From Alphaproteobacteria bacterium (GTDB lineage Bacteria > Myxococcota_A > UBA796 > GCA-2862545): DNA of 64,000 bases. This document shows, piece after piece, positions 60,163-64,000 of the stretch. Position 1 is the first letter of the stretch. Each line of letters starts with the position of its first letter. The stretch is taken from NCBI GenBank assembly GCA_020632885.1, contig JACKEQ010000003.1, forward strand, positions 1 to 64,000, given 5' to 3'. Below the pieces are notes generated by a model. It was not told where the DNA came from. It made no database searches and saw only the letters and a program-made list of their open reading frames with translations. The position numbers and the translations under genes were made by a program.

Positions 60163-60797
60163 GGGCCCGGTTCCGCCGCTGCCGCAGAGTGGATGTGCTG
60201 TGCCACGACCCAACGGAGGGTCTTCGCGTCGAACGGCTTGTGGAGCACCGGGTTGCGCGTCTCGGCGAGGAACGCCCGCGTGCGCGAGGTGAACCCTCCG
60301 GCGGTCATGAACACGAACCGAGAGGCGAGCTCCGGCTTCTCGGCGGTGACGCGCTGGAAGAGCTCGATGCCGTTCTCCTCCGGCATGACGAGATCGCACA
60401 GCACCACGTCGAAGGGCTCGGCCGACAGGCGCTCCCAGGCGGCCGCCGCGCTGTCCACCGTCACGACCTCGTGGCGGCGCAGCACACGCTCCACCGCGAC
60501 CAGGATGGCCGGCTCGTCGTCGACCACCAGGATGCGGGACGGCGCGGCCGCAGGACGCGGGACGGCTGCCTGGACCGACGTGTCGTCCGTCGCCCAGCCG
60601 AGGCGGCGAAGCTCGCGCACCTCGTCCGCCAACCGCTCGGCTCCTTCGAGCGCGTCGGCCACGATGGCAGACAACCGCCCGTCGCAGTCGAGCTCTTCGG
60701 CGAGCAGGTTGAGGTTGGTGGTGACATAGGCGAGCGAGTTGCTCATCTCGTGCGCGAGGCGCGAGAGATCGCCAGGATCGGGGGACGAGGGGGGCAT
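60159..60797 (-). CDS. Response regulator with N-terminal DHp-like domain, no kinase domain
   Basis: 212 residues. Residues about 8-68 are helical and resemble a histidine-kinase dimerisation domain: HEMSNSLAYVTTNLNLL matches the H-box, with His16, and a second helix follows (LEGAERLADEVRELRRL). Residues 87-205 are a complete receiver domain with Asp93/Asp94, phosphoacceptor Asp135 (VVLCDLVMPEENG), Thr in MTAGG and Lys187 (LHKPFD). No HATPase domain or DNA-binding output is present. It could be a phosphorelay or scaffold protein, or a remnant of a hybrid kinase. Co-translated with the hydrolase. Confidence 0.85.
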   Translation of the reverse strand: MPPSSPDPGDLSRLAHEMSNSLAYVTTNLNLLAEELDCDGRLSAIVADALEGAERLADEVRELRRLGWATDDTSVQAAVPRPAAAPSRILVVDDEPAILVAVERVLRRHEVVTVDSAAAAWERLSAEPFDVVLCDLVMPEENGIELFQRVTAEKPELASRFVFMTAGGFTSRTRAFLAETRNPVLHKPFDAKTLRWVVAQHIHSAAAAEPGP

Positions 60798-60822
60798 GCG
60801 TTCCTGTAATCCGCGAGCGCGT

Positions 60823-60828
60823 TAGGGT
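60823..60828 (+). promoter_or_regulatory. Putative -10 box (TAGGGT) before a small membrane protein
   Basis: TAGGGT with nine bases to the ATG at 60838 and no Shine-Dalgarno. The TAG is in frame with the start, so no longer protein is possible. Spacing is slightly longer than at the other sites. Confidence 0.35.
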
Positions 60829-60837
60829 CGTGTCGAC

Positions 60838-61086
60838 ATGGACCCCTTCGAGCAACCTCCATCACCAGCGAAGAACTTCCTCGGCGGCGGAGGGTGCGGC
60901 TGCGGCTGCCTCGGGCTCATCCTGATGCTCATCGCCATGGTCTTCGTGGGGGCGCTGTCCATGGGGTACATCGCGGCGCGATCGGCCGGCACGGTCTACC
61001 TGCTCTCCGGCATCGGGGTCGTCGTGGGTGCGCTGCTGCTCGTGCTCGGCGTGCTGATGTGGGTCGTGAGCGTCGTCCTCGAGTGA
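60838..61086 (+). CDS. Small two-helix membrane protein, unknown
   Basis: 82 residues with two membrane helices (about 25-48 and 52-80) after a Gly/Cys-rich segment (GGGGCGCGCLG, about 16-26). The cysteines could bind metal or be acylated. The start is fixed by an in-frame TAG 15 bases upstream. mutY starts in its stop codon (GTGA). No family recognised. Confidence 0.65.
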   Translation: MDPFEQPPSPAKNFLGGGGCGCGCLGLILMLIAMVFVGALSMGYIAARSAGTVYLLSGIGVVVGALLLVLGVLMWVVSVVLE

Positions 61087-62150
61087 TCGATCGCGCGGCC
61101 CTGGCCTCCTGGTACCTGGAGCACGCGAGGGCTCTGCCGTGGCGCGCGGAGCCCACGCCGTACCACGTCCTGCTCTCCGAGCTGATGTGCCAGCAGACCC
61201 GCGTGGAGACGGCCCTGCCGTACTTCGAGCGCTTCCGGGCGCGGTGGCCGACGGTCGCGGACCTCGCCGCCGCGAGCGAGGACGAGGTGGTCGAAGCGTG
61301 GGCGGGGCTCGGCTACTACAGCCGGGCGCGGAGGCTGCACCAGGCCGCACGATCGGCCGTCGCGCGGGGTGGGCTGCCTCCGACGGCCGCCGAGCTCGCG
61401 GATCTACCGGGCATCGGGCCCTACACGGCGGGGGCGATCGCGAGCATCGCGTTCGGCGAGGCCGTGCCGGCCGTCGACGGGAACGTCGACCGTGTGCTCG
61501 CACGCTGGCACGGGGTCGAGGAGGCGGTGGACAGCCCGAGCGGCAAGCGCGCGATCACCGCCCACGCCGCCGCCCTGCACGCGGATCGCGCCATCGCTCC
61601 TGGCGTGCTCAACCAGGCGCTGATGGAGCTCGGCGCTCGCGTGTGCAAGCCGCGGAGCCCGACGTGCGGCACCTGCCCCATCCGATCCGGGTGCACGGCG
61701 CGGGAAGGCGATCCGTCACGGTTCCCCGTCAAGCGCCCGCGCAAGGCCCCCGTCGCGATCACCGGGGTCGCTGGCCTGCTGGACCGCGACGGTCGCACGC
61801 TCGCGGTCCGTCGTGCCGGGACCGGGCTCCTGGGGGGTCTGTGGGGCCCACCCGCCGTGCTGGAGGTCGACCACGACGACCTCGACGCGCTGGCCCGGGC
61901 GTTCGCGGATGCAGGGTTCTCCGTGCGTGCCGCCGTCCCCGTGGCCACCGTGCGTCATGTGTTCTCGCACCGCGACCTGTCCTGCAGGGTCTACAGGATC
62001 GAGGCCGAGGAGGCCGGCGGGCGCGGGGCCGCATGGTCGGACGTGCGCTGGGAGCCCCACGGGCGCGGGATGTCGAGCCTGGGTCGGAAGATCGTCGCGG
62101 CCGGACGTGCGGATGCGCCGCTGCTCGCGGCGGATTCTCGGATACTCTGA
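61083..62150 (+). CDS. mutY: A/G-specific adenine glycosylase MutY
   Basis: 355 residues. Removes adenine paired with 8-oxoG. Catalytic Glu33 in LSELMCQQTRVE, helix-hairpin-helix LPGIGPYTAGAIASIAFG, catalytic Asp132 in VDGNVDRVLAR and the iron-sulfur loop Cys188-X6-Cys195-X2-Cys198-X5-Cys204 are intact. A C-terminal NUDIX-like domain (about 225-340) reads 8-oxoG, with LLGGLWGPPAV and HVFSHRDLSC. GTG overlaps the preceding stop (GTGA). It is followed by the CinA-like gene after six bases. Confidence 0.95.
   Translation: MIDRAALASWYLEHARALPWRAEPTPYHVLLSELMCQQTRVETALPYFERFRARWPTVADLAAASEDEVVEAWAGLGYYSRARRLHQAARSAVARGGLPPTAAELADLPGIGPYTAGAIASIAFGEAVPAVDGNVDRVLARWHGVEEAVDSPSGKRAITAHAAALHADRAIAPGVLNQALMELGARVCKPRSPTCGTCPIRSGCTAREGDPSRFPVKRPRKAPVAITGVAGLLDRDGRTLAVRRAGTGLLGGLWGPPAVLEVDHDDLDALARAFADAGFSVRAAVPVATVRHVFSHRDLSCRVYRIEAEEAGGRGAAWSDVRWEPHGRGMSSLGRKIVAAGRADAPLLAADSRIL
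62143..62148 (+). promoter_or_regulatory. Putative -10 box (TACTCT) of a leaderless promoter
   Basis: TACTCT, seven bases, then ATG at 62156; no Shine-Dalgarno. It overlaps the last codons of mutY. Unlike the other cases, no in-frame stop lies between it and the start. Confidence 0.33.
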
Positions 62151-62155
62151 ATCCG

Positions 62156-62872
62156 ATGCCGTCCGTCGCCGCCGTGATCATCGGGAGGGAGATCCTCACC
62201 GGGAAGTTCCCCGACGAGAACGGGCCCTTCTTCATCCGCCGGCTGCGCGATCTCGGCGCGGACCTCCGCCGACTGGTGGTGGTCGACGACGACGTGGAGG
62301 CGATCGCCTCGGAGGTCGCGCGCTGCTCGGCCGCGCACGACCACGTGTTCACGACGGGCGGCGTGGGCCCCACGCACGACGACGTCACGCTGGAGGCGGT
62401 GGCGCGGGCCTTCGGCGTCGAGCTCGTGCTGGAGCCCCGCCTGGTCGAGCTCCTCTCGAAGTACGACATCCCGCAGGACGACGCGAACCTCCGGATGGCG
62501 AGGATCCCCGCGGGGAGCGAGCTGCACGAGGGGCAGGCCAGCGGCTACCCGATCGTGCGCACCCGGAACGTCTGGGTGCTCCCCGGAGTGCCCCGGCTCG
62601 TCGAGCTGAAGTTCGAGACCATCGCGCCCCTGGTGCGCGGCCCCGGGATCCACGCGCGCCGGCTGCTCCTCTCGGTCCACGAGACCGACATCGCGGCCCG
62701 TCTGTCGGCCCTGGTCGCCGAGCATCCAGAGGTGGACGTCGGGAGCTACCCGCGCTTCGGGGAGGGCGACGTGCGCGTCATCCTCACCCTCGAGTCGCGG
62801 TCACCCGAAGCCCTCGACGCCGCGGACGCCGCCATCTCCGCCGTCCTGCCCGTCAAAGGTCGTATCGGTTGA
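62156..62872 (+). CDS. CinA-N/molybdopterin-binding domain protein
   Basis: 238 residues consisting only of the MoCF-type domain found at the N-terminus of CinA and of FLAD1: IIGREILTGKFPDENGPFF (usually GDEIL..G), TTGGVGPTHDDVTLEAVARAFG, RMARIPAGSELHEG and NVWVLPGVPRLVELKFE. The C-terminal CinA deamidase domain is absent. In CinA this domain is an ADP-ribose or nucleotide pyrophosphatase; here the first motif has Arg in place of Asp (GREIL). An NAD or FAD metabolite repair role is possible and would fit with nnr elsewhere in the window. Confidence 0.85.
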   Translation: MPSVAAVIIGREILTGKFPDENGPFFIRRLRDLGADLRRLVVVDDDVEAIASEVARCSAAHDHVFTTGGVGPTHDDVTLEAVARAFGVELVLEPRLVELLSKYDIPQDDANLRMARIPAGSELHEGQASGYPIVRTRNVWVLPGVPRLVELKFETIAPLVRGPGIHARRLLLSVHETDIAARLSALVAEHPEVDVGSYPRFGEGDVRVILTLESRSPEALDAADAAISAVLPVKGRIG

Positions 62873-62929
62873 CGCATCGGTGGGAACCGGAGCGCTCTCA
62901 CGTCGTCCGACGCGCTAGGACGTAGGACG

Positions 62930-64000
62930 ATGAACCATCACGCCCTCATCGCCACCGCGCGCTACCACGGCGAGGTCGTGCAGGAGCGCCTGGAGCCCGG
63001 CCCGCCCGTGTCGATCGGGAACGGTCCACCCCTGGCGCTGCCCCTGCCGGAGGGTGTCGCGCACCTCGCCCACGTCGAGTGGGGCAGGGGAGGGCGGCCC
63101 CGGATCGTCGACGCCATGGGGCGGCAGTACCTCCTGGAGCCCGAAGAGGCGCTGGAGATGGAGCTCGGCGACATCCACGTCGAGCTCGAGCTCACCCCGC
63201 AGTTCACGCTGCGCCGCACCGACGCCGTCTCCTGGCGCCTCTCCATCGGCTGGCTCGTGGTGGTGCTGCTCTTCACCATCTCCACGAGCTGGTACGACAC
63301 GATCAAGCAGCACCGCTGCGAGATCTTCGGTTTCAGCCCGGAGCTCTCGATCGTGCTGGGGTGCGTGCAGGCCCAGGCGAACAACAGCGGGGCGGGCGAG
63401 CTCACGGCCGAGTACCTCGCGCGCCTGCTCAAGGAGGACTACGCGGGCGAGGAGGACGGCTACCTGCAGCGCGAGGAGCGTCCCAACGAGGGTCGGGAGC
63501 GCCAGGACATCTTCCTCCCGTCGGGGAACCGGGGTCCCATCGAGAAGATGGGTGGAGCCGAGGAGGCCGGGCCCGAGGTCCTGAAGGCCCCGCGCACCGA
63601 AGAGCTCCCGCAGCCCGAGAAGAAGGAGGCGGCCAAGAAGGAGGAGCTGCAGGTCCTCGAGCTCCCGGAGGACATCGGCACTCCGATCGAGGCCGCGCCC
63701 GTCGACGGTCTCTCGGATCAGACGGACGGCGAGGGGCAGGAGGACGAGCAGCTCGAGGACGACGAGGGCAAGGACGTCCCCACCGAGGAGACCGAGGGCT
63801 GGGGCCTGCAGGACTGGTACGACGAGAAGGACGCCGCGATCGACGAGATCGAGATCCAGTACACGATCAAGATCGCCGAGCGCCGCCTGAAGATCGATCC
63901 GGACGACCCCGACGCCCTCTCGCTGCTGTCGTACTACCAGTACCTGGACGAGGACTACGACGGCGCGCTGAAGACGTACGACCGCTACATCGAGCTCCTG
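62930..64000 (+). CDS. TPR protein with one membrane helix (3' end outside window)
   Basis: The frame is open from the ATG at 62930 to the window end; 357 residues are visible. Residues 1-95 are a compact beta-rich, FHA-like region (PGPPVSIGNGPPLALPLPEG, LAHVEWGRGG); a membrane helix lies at about 104-120 (LSIGWLVVVLLFTISTSW); an ordered segment LTAEYLARLLKEDYAGEEDG (158-177) is followed by a long acidic, disordered linker (about 180-290) and a TPR start (about 310-352, AERRLKIDPDDPDALSLLSYYQYLDEDYDGALKTYDRYIE). A cytoplasmic N-terminus with outside TPRs, or the reverse, is possible. No family named. TAGGAC lies eight bases before the ATG. Confidence 0.75.
   Translation, partial: MNHHALIATARYHGEVVQERLEPGPPVSIGNGPPLALPLPEGVAHLAHVEWGRGGRPRIVDAMGRQYLLEPEEALEMELGDIHVELELTPQFTLRRTDAVSWRLSIGWLVVVLLFTISTSWYDTIKQHRCEIFGFSPELSIVLGCVQAQANNSGAGELTAEYLARLLKEDYAGEEDGYLQREERPNEGRERQDIFLPSGNRGPIEKMGGAEEAGPEVLKAPRTEELPQPEKKEAAKKEELQVLELPEDIGTPIEAAPVDGLSDQTDGEGQEDEQLEDDEGKDVPTEETEGWGLQDWYDEKDAAIDEIEIQYTIKIAERRLKIDPDDPDALSLLSYYQYLDEDYDGALKTYDRYIELL

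Overview
The window is a very G+C-rich, gene-dense bacterial chromosome segment. Lipid A/Kdo genes (a WaaA-LpxK fusion), lipoproteins with lipoboxes and surface multiheme cytochromes mark a Gram-negative with an outer membrane. MopE-type and FG-GAP lipoproteins, a one-domain Ser/Thr kinase, many short-signal exported proteins of unknown family and GTG/TTG starts point to the Myxococcota or a neighbouring lineage of the former Deltaproteobacteria. That placement is inference from gene content. I see no IS element, prophage, CRISPR array, tRNA or rRNA. The longest stretch without a gene is about 160 bases.

Layout. (1) 1-18884, plus strand: the end of an ABC exporter, waaA-lpxK, a TIGR02757 protein, a secreted protein, a Trm112-like zinc ribbon, a glycosyltransferase, a MopE-like lipoprotein, a HEAT-cyclophilin fusion, an RNHCP protein, tilS, ftsH, the c-di-AMP synthase cdaA with its YbbR partner, glmM, nnr, tsaE, a ComEA-like protein and a cysteine desulfurase. 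Most genes overlap by four bases. (2) 18887-22461, minus: kinase, acyl-CoA synthetase, coiled-coil membrane protein. (3) 22542-24152, plus: NhaC antiporter. (4) 24128-33388, minus: FG-GAP lipoprotein, then AGCS symporter-pfkA, and mnmA-rnc-radical SAM-era. (5) 33427-39245, minus: two tandem paralogous eleven-heme lipoproteins. (6) 39409-55984, plus: der-mutL-miaA, two unknown proteins, accA-aroA-cmk, rpsA-lapA-like, rsmB-mutS-xerD, Na/Pi symporter. (7) 55985-64000: ECF sigma factor (minus) divergent from a glycosyltransferase/YdcF/MFS set, an alpha/beta hydrolase with a response regulator (minus), then a small membrane protein, mutY, a CinA-N-like protein and a partial TPR protein.

How the genes work together. 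Much of the content is housekeeping. tRNA and rRNA modification or maturation is covered by tilS, tsaE, mnmA, miaA, rsmB, rnc, era and der, with a cysteine desulfurase as a possible sulfur source for MnmA. DNA repair and recombination are covered by mutL, mutS, mutY and xerD. Envelope synthesis is covered by waaA-lpxK and glmM, with c-di-AMP control from cdaA/cdaR.

The most unusual items are the WaaA-LpxK fusion; the duplicated undecaheme surface cytochromes with a conserved CX4CH site; exported proteins with roughly ten-residue signal peptides whose starts are fixed by in-frame stops and preceded by a -10-like box about 6 bases away, suggesting leaderless mRNAs; four convergent gene pairs with no space between them; and several proteins with altered catalytic motifs (radical SAM, PFK, MutL).
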